Positions 54,910 through 62,507 of a stretch of DNA of 64,000 nt are shown here, piece by piece. Within the stretch, counting starts at the first letter, position 1, and each line of letters starts with the position of its first letter. The position numbers and the translations under genes are program-made. Source of the stretch: Temperatibacter sp965603205 (GTDB lineage: Bacteria; Pseudomonadota; Alphaproteobacteria; Sphingomonadales; Kordiimonadaceae); NCBI GenBank assembly GCA_965603205.1, contig CBFDCC010000006.1, positions 62,001 through 126,000 of the forward strand. Reading direction: 5' to 3'. The notes under the pieces were generated by a model, which saw only the letters and a list, made by a program, of their open reading frames with translations, ran no database searches and was not told where the DNA came from.

Positions 54910-55647
54910 ATGATGGCTAAAACTGGCTGGAATAATAGTGGTGGTGGAGACCCCAAGAGTCGATCGCGTGGTAACGCAGTTCGTCTTAATACTGGACGTG
55001 GTCGCAAAACCTCTTCTTCACGTTGGCTACAGCGCCAATTAAATGATCCATATGTAGCCGAGGCGCAACGTCTTGGTTATCGCTCTCGTGCGGCCTTTAA
55101 ATTCAAAGAGCTCGATGAAAAATATGACCTTTTAAAAGGCTGTACGCGTATTGTTGATCTTGGTTGTGCACCAGGTGGTTGGACCCAGATTATATGTGAA
55201 AAGCTTAAGAATAAGCGCGCGCAGGTTATCGGCATTGATCTTCAAGAGGTAGATCCTATTGCTGGCGCTAAGATGTGGGTTAAGGATTTCATGGATGCGG
55301 ACGCCGAAAAACAGTTGATGGACGAGCTTGAAGGTCCAGCACATATTGTTCTGTCTGATATGGCAAATTCATCCACAGGACATAAACAAACAGACCATTT
55401 GCGTACTATGTTGTTATGTGAGGCTGCGCTCGATTTTGCGATTAAAGTACTTGATAAAGACGGTAAATTTGTTTCCAAAGTCCTGCAAGGTGGCTCGGAT
55501 CATGATCTTGTTAAGCGAATGCGCTTGCATTTCAGTTCAGTCAAACATGCTAAGCCGCCATCAAGCCGTAAGGATTCAACAGAATGGTTTGTTGTGGCAA
55601 CAGGCTTTAAGCCAGAAACCCGCGCGTTATTGGATGAAGATAGATAG
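54910..55647 (+). CDS. rlmE: 23S rRNA (uridine-2'-O)-methyltransferase RlmE
   Basis: A 245-residue FtsJ/RrmJ-type enzyme methylating U2552 of 23S rRNA. The SAM motif DLGCAPGGWTQ (near 74), DMANSSTGHKQTDH, SKVLQGG and SSRKDSTEWFVVATGF supply the K-D-K-E catalytic set. An about 40-residue basic, glycine/serine-rich N-terminal extension precedes the domain. Its start follows the ppx stop immediately; ATG 54910 and 54913 are both possible. The inverted repeat of the inserted cassette starts 53 bp after its stop. Confidence 0.95.
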   Translation: MMAKTGWNNSGGGDPKSRSRGNAVRLNTGRGRKTSSSRWLQRQLNDPYVAEAQRLGYRSRAAFKFKELDEKYDLLKGCTRIVDLGCAPGGWTQIICEKLKNKRAQVIGIDLQEVDPIAGAKMWVKDFMDADAEKQLMDELEGPAHIVLSDMANSSTGHKQTDHLRTMLLCEAALDFAIKVLDKDGKFVSKVLQGGSDHDLVKRMRLHFSSVKHAKPPSSRKDSTEWFVVATGFKPETRALLDEDR

Positions 55648-55699
55648 AAATTTATGATGTTCATAAAATTAGTCTGAACAAAGCGAACTTAATGATAAA

Positions 55700-55719
55700 A
55701 GTAAACTGTCACCGTAATT
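55700..55719 (-). repeat. Left 20-bp terminal inverted repeat of the cassette
   Basis: Plus-strand reading AGTAAACTGTCACCGTAATT; it is the exact reverse complement of 57669-57688. A degenerate second copy of its inner 11-mer (AATTACCGTGC on the minus strand) follows directly at 55720-55730. Confidence 0.9.
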
Positions 55720-55767
55720 GCACGGTAATTAAATTAGGTGCCATAACTTCAAACATTCCTTAAATGG

Positions 55768-55784
55768 TGAGCTCTATCAGCTCA
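55768..55784. other. Small hairpin in the leader of the DUF262 gene
   Basis: TGAGCT-CTATC-AGCTCA: a perfect 6-bp stem with 5-nt loop inside the left end of the cassette, about 130 bp before the first gene. A second short repeat GAGT-GCG-ACTC lies at 55879-55889. Either may be an operator for autoregulation. Confidence 0.3.
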
Positions 55785-55911
55785 GATTAATAGTCAAATT
55801 ATCTAATATTCGGTAAAGTTGCATTAATTACTTTATGTTAATCTCTTGTGCTGCTAGTGTGGTAATAACATTAAGGTCGAGTGCGACTCAAAGTAAAGGC
55901 GATGATTGATT

Positions 55912-57024
55912 ATGGCATTATCAGATGAAATAGAAAGTGCGCGTACAAAGGTAGTTACAGACGATTACCCTATGTCACTTGGTGAGCTTACAAATATTTT
56001 CAAAGCAAAAGAACTGAAAATAACGCCAAATTTTCAGCGTTTATTTCGATGGAGCAATGCTCAAAAATCTTCATTTTTTGAATCTTTATTAATTGGCATC
56101 CCGATTCCGCCTATATTTGTCTTTGAGCTTAAGGATGGCACTTGGGAACTCATTGACGGCCTTCAACGGACATCAACTCTTATGGAGTTTCAAGGGCTCT
56201 TGGAAGATGCAGATGGAAAAATGCTACCTCCGTCAGTTCTCACAGAAACAGAGTATCTTCCGTCTTTGAACAATGCTGTGTGGGACGCGTCTTTGTCAGA
56301 GGACTTTCGAGAGGGTCAAGATATAGGCTCAGAGCTCCGTATTGCAATTAAAAGAGCTAAGATTGGCATTCAAATTCTAAAAAAAGGAAGTGAAGAAAGA
56401 AGTAAATACGACTTGTTTCAAAGATTGAATGGAAATGGCTCACAGTTGTCTCCACAGGAGTTTCGGACTTGTGTGATGGTGATGCTGAACGAAGACAAAT
56501 ACAACCAATGTAACGTTATCTCTCAAAACAATAAGTTACTCACAATTCTCCGTCTTTCCCCCAAAAAATTAGATAAACAGGAAAACCTTGATTTTGTTTG
56601 TCGTTTTATGGCGCACTATTCAGCTGATATCACCAGAAAATTTGATGTGGATGAGTTTATTACACATCAGGTAAAAGAGCTTTTGGTTGCAAACATTAAT
56701 ATTGATGACTTGCTCCAAAAATGCATAGCTACAGCAGAATTTTTGCATGATGTAATTGGCCCAGATGCACTAAGACGCTACAGTGACGGGAGCTTCTCTG
56801 GCGGCGTCGGGAAAGTCAGTTTTGAATGTATATTTATGGGGGTCGCCCAAAATTTAGACTTAATTCTAGCGCTAGATGACCCAAGAAGCTTTGTGCTGGG
56901 TAAAGTTGAAGAATTTTGGGTTAGTGAATTAGCAAGCCAAGTCTTAGGGACGAGTATGAATGGAAACTCTCGCATTAGCAAAACAGTTCCTTATGGTCGT
57001 AATTTCTTTAACCCTGCAAACTGA
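55912..57024 (+). CDS. DUF262 domain protein, first gene of the cassette
   Basis: A 370-residue protein of the DUF262 (ParB/Srx-like fold) family. The signature blocks are clear: PNFQRLFRWSNAQKSSFFESLL (about residues 34-56), PIPPIFVFE and the catalytic-type IDGLQRTSTL with D82, Q85 and R86. DUF262 domains occur in phage-defence nucleases and NTPases such as GmrSD and SspE, where the DGQQR-like motif is needed for activity. No DUF1524 HNH nuclease domain is attached here. Start is ATG 55912 (TTG 55906 is weaker). The HEPN gene follows after 2 bp. Function in defence or as toxin partner is inferred. Confidence 0.86.
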   Translation: MALSDEIESARTKVVTDDYPMSLGELTNIFKAKELKITPNFQRLFRWSNAQKSSFFESLLIGIPIPPIFVFELKDGTWELIDGLQRTSTLMEFQGLLEDADGKMLPPSVLTETEYLPSLNNAVWDASLSEDFREGQDIGSELRIAIKRAKIGIQILKKGSEERSKYDLFQRLNGNGSQLSPQEFRTCVMVMLNEDKYNQCNVISQNNKLLTILRLSPKKLDKQENLDFVCRFMAHYSADITRKFDVDEFITHQVKELLVANINIDDLLQKCIATAEFLHDVIGPDALRRYSDGSFSGGVGKVSFECIFMGVAQNLDLILALDDPRSFVLGKVEEFWVSELASQVLGTSMNGNSRISKTVPYGRNFFNPAN

Positions 57025-57026
57025 TC

Positions 57027-57662
57027 ATGGTAGATAAAACACCAGAAGAACTCCAAAGCTCACTTCAACACGACAGGGCATGGCGCCGCATAGAACTTGG
57101 CATTTCTTTGCGGCACGCTAGTCATGCGGATGTAGGAGATTCTGAAGCGATGTGTAGGGCTTTTTGGCTGTTGCAGTATGCTCATTGGGAAGGCTTTGTA
57201 AAAAATGCGGTGGATAGATATTTAAACTTTATAGCTATTCGCCAATTAAAGTTTTCAGAACTACAGCATGGCTTTCGCTTGTTACCTGCCTCGCCATTAT
57301 ACAGTGCTATGAAGCAAATTCAAAACAATGACCCTGATAAACTGGCTGCGTTAAGTAGAATCTCATTAATTGGTGATCAACGCTTTAAAAAAAAGCACAT
57401 CGAAGTCAGCACTAATAGTAACCTTCGGTTCTGCGTTTTGCAAAACCTCTCCACTGTTGCATGCGTTGATTTACATTCCTTTGTGAGTGCGAGCTATCTG
57501 GATAAGATTTTAGCAGATCGACGAAATGAAATTGCCCATGGTTCTTGGTTAGTTATTGATAAAACTGAAGCGTCAAAATTGAGGGACACTTGTAGTTCTT
57601 GGATGGATCAAATTTTAAATAACCTTGTAAATGCAGCTTCTCTGGAGAGTTATAGGGTTTAA
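57027..57662 (+). CDS. MAE_28990/MAE_18760-like HEPN protein, second gene of the cassette
   Basis: A 211-residue alpha-helical protein. The HEPN ribonuclease motif R-x4-H is present as R166-N-E-I-A-H171 near the C-terminus, and the N-terminal segment FWLLQYAHWEGFVKNAVDRYL is typical of the MAE_28990/MAE_18760 HEPN branch. HEPN proteins are metal-independent RNases widespread in toxin-antitoxin and abortive-infection systems. It begins 2 bp after the DUF262 stop, so the proteins are translationally coupled and likely act together. The right inverted repeat starts 6 bp after its stop. Confidence 0.85.
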   Translation: MVDKTPEELQSSLQHDRAWRRIELGISLRHASHADVGDSEAMCRAFWLLQYAHWEGFVKNAVDRYLNFIAIRQLKFSELQHGFRLLPASPLYSAMKQIQNNDPDKLAALSRISLIGDQRFKKKHIEVSTNSNLRFCVLQNLSTVACVDLHSFVSASYLDKILADRRNEIAHGSWLVIDKTEASKLRDTCSSWMDQILNNLVNAASLESYRV

Positions 57663-57668
57663 AAGAAG

Positions 57669-57688
57669 AATTACGGTGACAGTTTACT
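57669..57688 (+). repeat. Right 20-bp terminal inverted repeat of the cassette
   Basis: AATTACGGTGACAGTTTACT, exact reverse complement of 55700-55719. A further copy of its first 10 bases (AATTACGGTG) lies at 57709-57718, 40 bp further out. Confidence 0.9.
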
Positions 57689-57812
57689 CTATTGGTTCGC
57701 GGAGGTCTAATTACGGTGCTACATATCCCCTAAAACATCGTAACTTTGCCCTTTTTAAAATAGTCATTGTAATTGCTGTGCGTTCGGGGTATTGCAGGGC
57801 GAACATCAGTTA

Positions 57813-57836
57813 CCGCTGATACTACTGGTATCGCGG
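57813..57836. other. Hairpin in the guaB upstream region
   Basis: CCGC-T-GATAC, loop TACTG, GTATC-GCGG: nine base pairs with one bulged T, about 50 bp before the guaB ATG. No T-run follows, so it is more likely a leader structure or operator than a terminator. Confidence 0.4.
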
Positions 57837-57887
57837 GGCTGTGGTTAAAGCGGCAATTGTGCCCCAAGTACCAAAAAGGTGTTCGTA

Positions 57888-59363
57888 ATGGATATTCGTC
57901 TCGGTCTTACTTTTGATGATGTGTTACTGGTTCCAGCGGCTTCAGAATTGATGCCAGCGCAGGTTAATGTATCAACCCAAATCACTAAATCTATTAGTTT
58001 AAATATACCCCTATTGTCTGCTGCTATGGATACAGTGACAGAGGCCAATATGGCTATTGCCATGGCGCAAGAGGGTGGTGTGGGTGTTATTCACCGTAAT
58101 ATGACCAACGAGCAACAGGCCGAGATGGTACGTCAGGTTAAAAAGTACGAATCTGGCATGGTTGTAAATCCGATCACTATTCACCCTGATCAGACGCTCG
58201 CTGAGGCAACCGATCTTATGACACGTCATAAGATATCTGGTATTCCAGTTGTTGAACGCGGTCAGGCCGAGGGTATCCCAACAAAGCTTGTGGGTATTTT
58301 AACCCACCGTGATGTTCGTTTTGCTATTCAAATGGATCAACCAGTATCTGAGTTGATGACCCGTGATGTAGTGACGGTGAAATTAGGCGTTTCAAACACA
58401 GAAGTTAGAAAGCTATTCCATCAGCACCGTATTGAAAAACTGATTGTTGTTGATGATGAATACCACTGTGTAGGCCTTATAACCGTTAAGGATATGGAAA
58501 AGGCTGTTGCTAATCCTAATGCCTGTAAGGACGAAAGCGGTCGCTTACGCGCTGCTGCGGCCTCTACTGTCGGTGATACGGGGTATGAGCGCGCGCTGGC
58601 CCTGATTGAGGCCGAAGTTGATCTTCTGGTGCTCGATACTGCCCATGGTCACTCTGTTCATGTTGTAAATCAAGTTGAGCGCATTAAAAAAGAATTCCCT
58701 AATGTTCAGATCGTAGCGGGCAATATAGCAACCGCTGGTGCGGCAAAGGCATTGATTGATGCTGGTGCTGATTGTCTGAAAGTTGGCATCGGACCTGGTT
58801 CAATCTGTACAACACGTATTGTCGCTGGCGTCGGCGTGCCACAGTTAACAGCCGTTAATGACGTAGCAAAAGTCGCTCAAAAACATGGTGTTCCTGTTAT
58901 AGCTGATGGTGGCTTGCGCACTTCTGGTGACGTGGCTAAGGCCATTGCAGCGGGTGCTAGCGCCTGTATGGTTGGATCACTGCTTGCTGGTACGGAAGAA
59001 GCGCCAGGTGATGTTTACCTTTATCAAGGTCGCTCTTATAAGGCTTATCGTGGTATGGGTTCGGTAAGTGCAATGGCGCGTGGTTCTGCGGATCGTTATT
59101 TCCAAGGTGAAATAAAGGATACAATGAAGTTAGTACCAGAGGGTATCGAAGGCCAAGTAGCCTACAAAGGTCCATCGTCAAATGTAATTCATCAGCTTGT
59201 TGGTGGTTTGCGGGCTGGTATGGGCTATACAGGCAATGAAACAATTCCATTAATGCATAAGCATGCAGAGTTTGTACAGATTACAAATTCAGGCTTAAGC
59301 GAAAGTCACGTACATGATGTAACAATCACACGTGAATCACCCAACTACCCAGCAGGGAAATAA
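57888..59363 (+). CDS. guaB: Inosine-5'-monophosphate dehydrogenase
   Basis: A 491-residue enzyme converting IMP to XMP, the first step of GMP synthesis. The barrel carries the catalytic loop GIGPGSICTTRIV with C307 and the flap region SMGSVSAMARGSADRYFQ; residues about 95-205 are two CBS domains (ISGIPVVERG, IEKLIVVDDEY). ATG 57888 has AAAAAGGTG at good spacing; an in-frame GTG at 57879 is less likely. The RsmB-family gene starts 1 bp after its stop. Confidence 0.97.
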   Translation: MDIRLGLTFDDVLLVPAASELMPAQVNVSTQITKSISLNIPLLSAAMDTVTEANMAIAMAQEGGVGVIHRNMTNEQQAEMVRQVKKYESGMVVNPITIHPDQTLAEATDLMTRHKISGIPVVERGQAEGIPTKLVGILTHRDVRFAIQMDQPVSELMTRDVVTVKLGVSNTEVRKLFHQHRIEKLIVVDDEYHCVGLITVKDMEKAVANPNACKDESGRLRAAAASTVGDTGYERALALIEAEVDLLVLDTAHGHSVHVVNQVERIKKEFPNVQIVAGNIATAGAAKALIDAGADCLKVGIGPGSICTTRIVAGVGVPQLTAVNDVAKVAQKHGVPVIADGGLRTSGDVAKAIAAGASACMVGSLLAGTEEAPGDVYLYQGRSYKAYRGMGSVSAMARGSADRYFQGEIKDTMKLVPEGIEGQVAYKGPSSNVIHQLVGGLRAGMGYTGNETIPLMHKHAEFVQITNSGLSESHVHDVTITRESPNYPAGK

Positions 59364-59364
59364 C

Positions 59365-60687
59365 ATGCGTATAGAAGCTCGCCAATCAGCCGTCATTGAG
59401 ATACTAGATTCAATTGAAGAGGCTATGTTAGAAGCGGGTTTACCTGCGGATGCGATTGTCACCGGTTATTTTCGCGCGCGTCGTTACGCGGGTTCAAAAG
59501 ACCGCCGCTATGTTAATGATATGGTTTATGCCATCCTGCGTAAGATCGGTACCTATAGTGCTGTGATTGAAGCATGTGACGGCGAGCTATCTGGTCGCGC
59601 ACTTGTGATCTTGCATTTGCTACAAGAGGGTGAAGAATTATCATCTTTTGGTGCGGAAATTACACATGCGCCCGTAGCCATTAGCGATGATGAAGAGGCG
59701 TTAGTCGCTAAGTTAAAAGACTTTGATTTTGATAGTTTGAATCAAGCGCAAAAGTTAAATATGCCCGAATGGTTAGTGCCATCATTTGAAGCACGCTTTG
59801 GTGACAATTGGGGCGAAGTTATCACTGCGCTTAATGGAAAAGCTGCATTAGATATTCGCGCTAACCCCATGAAATTGAATCGTGAAAATGTATTTGGAAA
59901 ACTCGTTGGTGCGGGTCACCGTATTGAACGTACGCCGCTATCACCGTACGGCCTGCGCAGCGAGAAAAAGATACAGTTATCAGAAGAAGAGCTTTATCGT
60001 GAGGGCTGGATTGAGGTTCAAGATGAGGCCGCTCAGTTAGCGTCTATCATGGTTGGTGGTACAGAGTATGATTATATTGTTGATCTATGTGCTGGCGCTG
60101 GCGGCAAAGCAATTATGATTGCTGGCCTGATGGGTAACAAAGGTCAAATAAAGGCTCATGATATTTCACAGAGACGTCTTCGCGAATTAGAAAAACGTGC
60201 AGAACGTGCGGGTGTTGATGGTTGCATTGAAGCTATTTTATTACCAGAAGACGCGGCAGGTCGCTCTAAAAAGCTAGATCAACTGAATATGGCTGATAAA
60301 GTAATCTTAGATGTACCGTGTAGTGGTACGGGTACTTGGCGCCGTAATCCTGATCAGCGTTGGCGTTTAACGGCTGAAATGATTGCTGAACTTCAAGACA
60401 CGCAGCTTGGGCTCTTAAATGAGGGTGCTACTCTTGTTAAACAAGATGGCCTGCTGTTTTATATGACTTGCTCGCTATTACCCGCTGAAAATGAAGAGAT
60501 TGTTGATAAGTTCTTGAGTGCTAATGATAAGTTTAAGCGTATCAGCGCATTAGATCGTTTGAATGTAGCTCTAGAAGAGGCTGATACAATTAAAAGTCTA
60601 TCAACCAATAAGCTCGACCTACAATTAGCACCTCATAGCCATAACACTGATGGTTTCTTTGTGTCGGTGTTACAGCGTATTAATTAA
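59365..60687 (+). CDS. RsmB/NOP-family rRNA cytosine-C5 methyltransferase
   Basis: A 440-residue SAM-dependent methyltransferase. The N-terminal part (to about 140) looks like a NusB-type RNA-binding helical domain; the catalytic domain has DLCAGAGGKA (SAM), the PCS motif with C319 (LDVPCSGTGTWRRNPD) and the nucleophile-region TCS with C369. Family members such as RsmB methylate C967 of 16S rRNA; exact target here is not certain. I start at ATG 59365, two bases after guaB; the longer frame overlaps guaB. A terminator follows. Confidence 0.93.
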   Translation: MRIEARQSAVIEILDSIEEAMLEAGLPADAIVTGYFRARRYAGSKDRRYVNDMVYAILRKIGTYSAVIEACDGELSGRALVILHLLQEGEELSSFGAEITHAPVAISDDEEALVAKLKDFDFDSLNQAQKLNMPEWLVPSFEARFGDNWGEVITALNGKAALDIRANPMKLNRENVFGKLVGAGHRIERTPLSPYGLRSEKKIQLSEEELYREGWIEVQDEAAQLASIMVGGTEYDYIVDLCAGAGGKAIMIAGLMGNKGQIKAHDISQRRLRELEKRAERAGVDGCIEAILLPEDAAGRSKKLDQLNMADKVILDVPCSGTGTWRRNPDQRWRLTAEMIAELQDTQLGLLNEGATLVKQDGLLFYMTCSLLPAENEEIVDKFLSANDKFKRISALDRLNVALEEADTIKSLSTNKLDLQLAPHSHNTDGFFVSVLQRIN

Positions 60688-60705
60688 TAAAGCCGTATTT
60701 TTAGG

Positions 60706-60743
60706 AAAAGGCCGTTTAGCATCAAGTGCTTGCGGCCTTTTTT
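60706..60743 (+). terminator. Terminator after the RsmB-family gene
   Basis: AAAAGGCCG and CGGCCTTTTTT enclose a smaller AGCA-TCAAG-TGCT hairpin: a two-part stem with a T6 tail. Confidence 0.9.
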
Positions 60744-60808
60744 GCATTCACAGGAATATATGCTACCATTGATGTAACAATTTTTATTGCAACATAAGGT
60801 ATTATATT

Positions 60809-61909
60809 ATGGCTACCGTCACAGGCACTGCTGATCATGATAATTTAGAAGGCACATCTGAGCCTGATATAATTAGGGGGGAAGCCGGTGATGATACCAT
60901 TAATGGCTATGGTGGTCAGGATTTAATATATGGCGGTGATGGTAACGATATTATTGATGGCGGCGATGGTCAGGATAAAATTTACGGGGATAAAGGGCGT
61001 GATGAGCTTACGGGCGGTAGTGGCGATGATCTAATTAAAGGTGGTTCTGGTTCAGACGATATAAAAGGCGGTAGTGGTAATGATACGCTTTATGGCGGCA
61101 AGGGGAATGATTTTATCGATCCAAATGGTGGCCCTGATGATATTTACGCAGGCGGTGGTGATGATTGGGTAGGTAGCTGGAACAATGAAGCCCAAAATGA
61201 TTACAAACTGATATTTGGCGGACGCGGCGATGATACCATAGAGTGGTTATGGGGTGAGATTCATGGCGGTTCTGGTAATGATTATATCCAAGGTAGTGAG
61301 AAGGCTGATGAAATATACGGTGATAATGGAGATGATGAATTAAATGGTGGCGCTGGCGCAGATATAATTAAAGGTGGTGATGGCGACGACACCATTGCGG
61401 GTTTGAACGGTAAGGATAGACTGTACGGGAATGATGGTAATGATCAAATTACCGGTAATTTCGGGGCTGATAAGATATACGGAGGCAACGGGCTTGATGT
61501 CCTATACGGCGATACAGGTCGTGATACTATAAAGGGCGGTAGAGGCGCTGATGAGTTATACGGTGAAGCTGGGAATGATAAGCTGTATGGCGGTAAAGGC
61601 GACGACACTCTAGTTGGCGGCAATGGTGATGACAAATATACTGGAAATGGCGGTGATGATACGTTCCGGTTCTTTCCTCACCGCGAGACAGGCGATAATG
61701 TAATTAAGGATTATACAGATGGAGAAGATATAATAGATATTGTGAGAGGAGATCCTAATCTTACAGATTATATTCTTAGCTTTGAAGACTTTAATATTAG
61801 CCAAAAGGGCGATGATGTTTATATCACCTTCGATCTAATTGATGATTTTTCAATTACACTAAAGGGTATAGATATATCGTCCATCTCAGAAGATGATTTT
61901 ATGTTCTAA
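60809..61909 (+). CDS. RTX (hemolysin-type Ca2+-binding repeat) secreted protein
   Basis: A 366-residue acidic protein made almost wholly of GGxGxDxxx nonapeptides (about residues 15-290; for example GGDGNDIID, GGSGSDDIK, GGKGNDTLY-like units), forming a calcium-bound parallel beta-roll. A break at about 120-150 holds tryptophans (WVGSWNNEAQNDY). The C-terminal about 75 residues without repeats, with DFNISQKGDDVYITF and a final DDFMF, look like a type I secretion signal. It has no N-terminal signal peptide. No T1SS genes and no enzymatic domain are seen, so a surface, adhesive or shielding role is more likely than a toxin. Confidence 0.9.
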   Translation: MATVTGTADHDNLEGTSEPDIIRGEAGDDTINGYGGQDLIYGGDGNDIIDGGDGQDKIYGDKGRDELTGGSGDDLIKGGSGSDDIKGGSGNDTLYGGKGNDFIDPNGGPDDIYAGGGDDWVGSWNNEAQNDYKLIFGGRGDDTIEWLWGEIHGGSGNDYIQGSEKADEIYGDNGDDELNGGAGADIIKGGDGDDTIAGLNGKDRLYGNDGNDQITGNFGADKIYGGNGLDVLYGDTGRDTIKGGRGADELYGEAGNDKLYGGKGDDTLVGGNGDDKYTGNGGDDTFRFFPHRETGDNVIKDYTDGEDIIDIVRGDPNLTDYILSFEDFNISQKGDDVYITFDLIDDFSITLKGIDISSISEDDFMF

Positions 61910-62001
61910 TGGTATAAACTAAAGACCTTTAAAAAGTTAAAGACATATTCATAATCACGAGTTATGCTTTATCTAACAATTAGCTTGAGGATAATAGTGT
62001 A

Positions 62002-62502
62002 ATGAAGACATCGTTTAAAATAATAGCATTATCAGCAGTACTGTTGAGCGCACCAACATATGCATCACAAACAGCAAGTAAATATATTGACCTGTCTAAG
62101 TCATTAACGACAAATGCTGCCGCCGTTTTTGAAAATGGTAAACCAGCGGAGGCGCAAAACATATTAGAGCACGCCCTTGTTGCTGATCCAGCTAATATCA
62201 TAACACTTATTACACTGGGTAAAGTGCATGAGGCGCAAAACCGCATGGGTAAAGGCCTTAAGTATTACCGTCAAGCCCTTGAAATTGATCCAAATAACCT
62301 TAATGCGTTAGAGCTGCAATCAATTGCATTTTTAGCTAAAGGTCTTAATGATCGTGCTGAAAAAAACCTAACAAAGCTCACGCAGCTTTGTCGTGAGGGC
62401 TGTGATGCACTTACCAAAGTTGAGGCCGCTGTTAAGGCTTATAATGGCAAAAAATTAATGGCAGAAGTTGAGACAAAAGAAGAATCAGAACCTGAGAGTT
62501 AA
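62002..62502 (+). CDS. Exported TPR-repeat protein
   Basis: A 166-residue protein with a signal peptide (MKTSFKIIALSAVLLSAPTYA) and two to three tetratricopeptide repeats: AAAVFENGKPAEAQNILEHALVADPANIITLITLGKVHEAQNRMGKGLKYYRQALEIDPNN region. The C-terminus is charged (KEESEPES). TPR modules scaffold periplasmic protein complexes. It converges with trmFO, five bases apart. The partner is unknown. Confidence 0.82.
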   Translation: MKTSFKIIALSAVLLSAPTYASQTASKYIDLSKSLTTNAAAVFENGKPAEAQNILEHALVADPANIITLITLGKVHEAQNRMGKGLKYYRQALEIDPNNLNALELQSIAFLAKGLNDRAEKNLTKLTQLCREGCDALTKVEAAVKAYNGKKLMAEVETKEESEPES

Positions 62503-62507
62503 TAGAA

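Larger units (their letters stand above)
55700..57688. mobile_element. Inverted-repeat-bounded DUF262/HEPN cassette without transposase
   Basis: About 2.0 kb between rlmE and guaB, bounded by perfect 20-bp inverted repeats and containing exactly two co-directional genes. No transposase, integrase or target-site duplication is visible, so it could be a non-autonomous element moved in trans (like a cargo-carrying MITE), a recombination scar, or a conserved regulatory arrangement. The flanking operon order (ppx-rlmE, guaB-rsmB) makes an insertion the simplest reading. Confidence 0.5.

Noticed and set aside
55328..55657. 109-codon frame overlapping rlmE on the same strand
   Set aside because: Fully inside rlmE in another frame; the rlmE frame has all catalytic motifs.
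55690..57700. Target-site duplication or transposase for the cassette
   Set aside because: Bases outside the two 20-bp repeats (ending TGATAAA and starting CTATTGG) do not match, and neither gene resembles a transposase; so classical transposition is not claimed.
60840..61660. Dense repeated motifs that could be taken for a repeat array or CRISPR
   Set aside because: The periodicity is 27 bp in frame and encodes RTX nonapeptides; spacers and identical repeats are absent.
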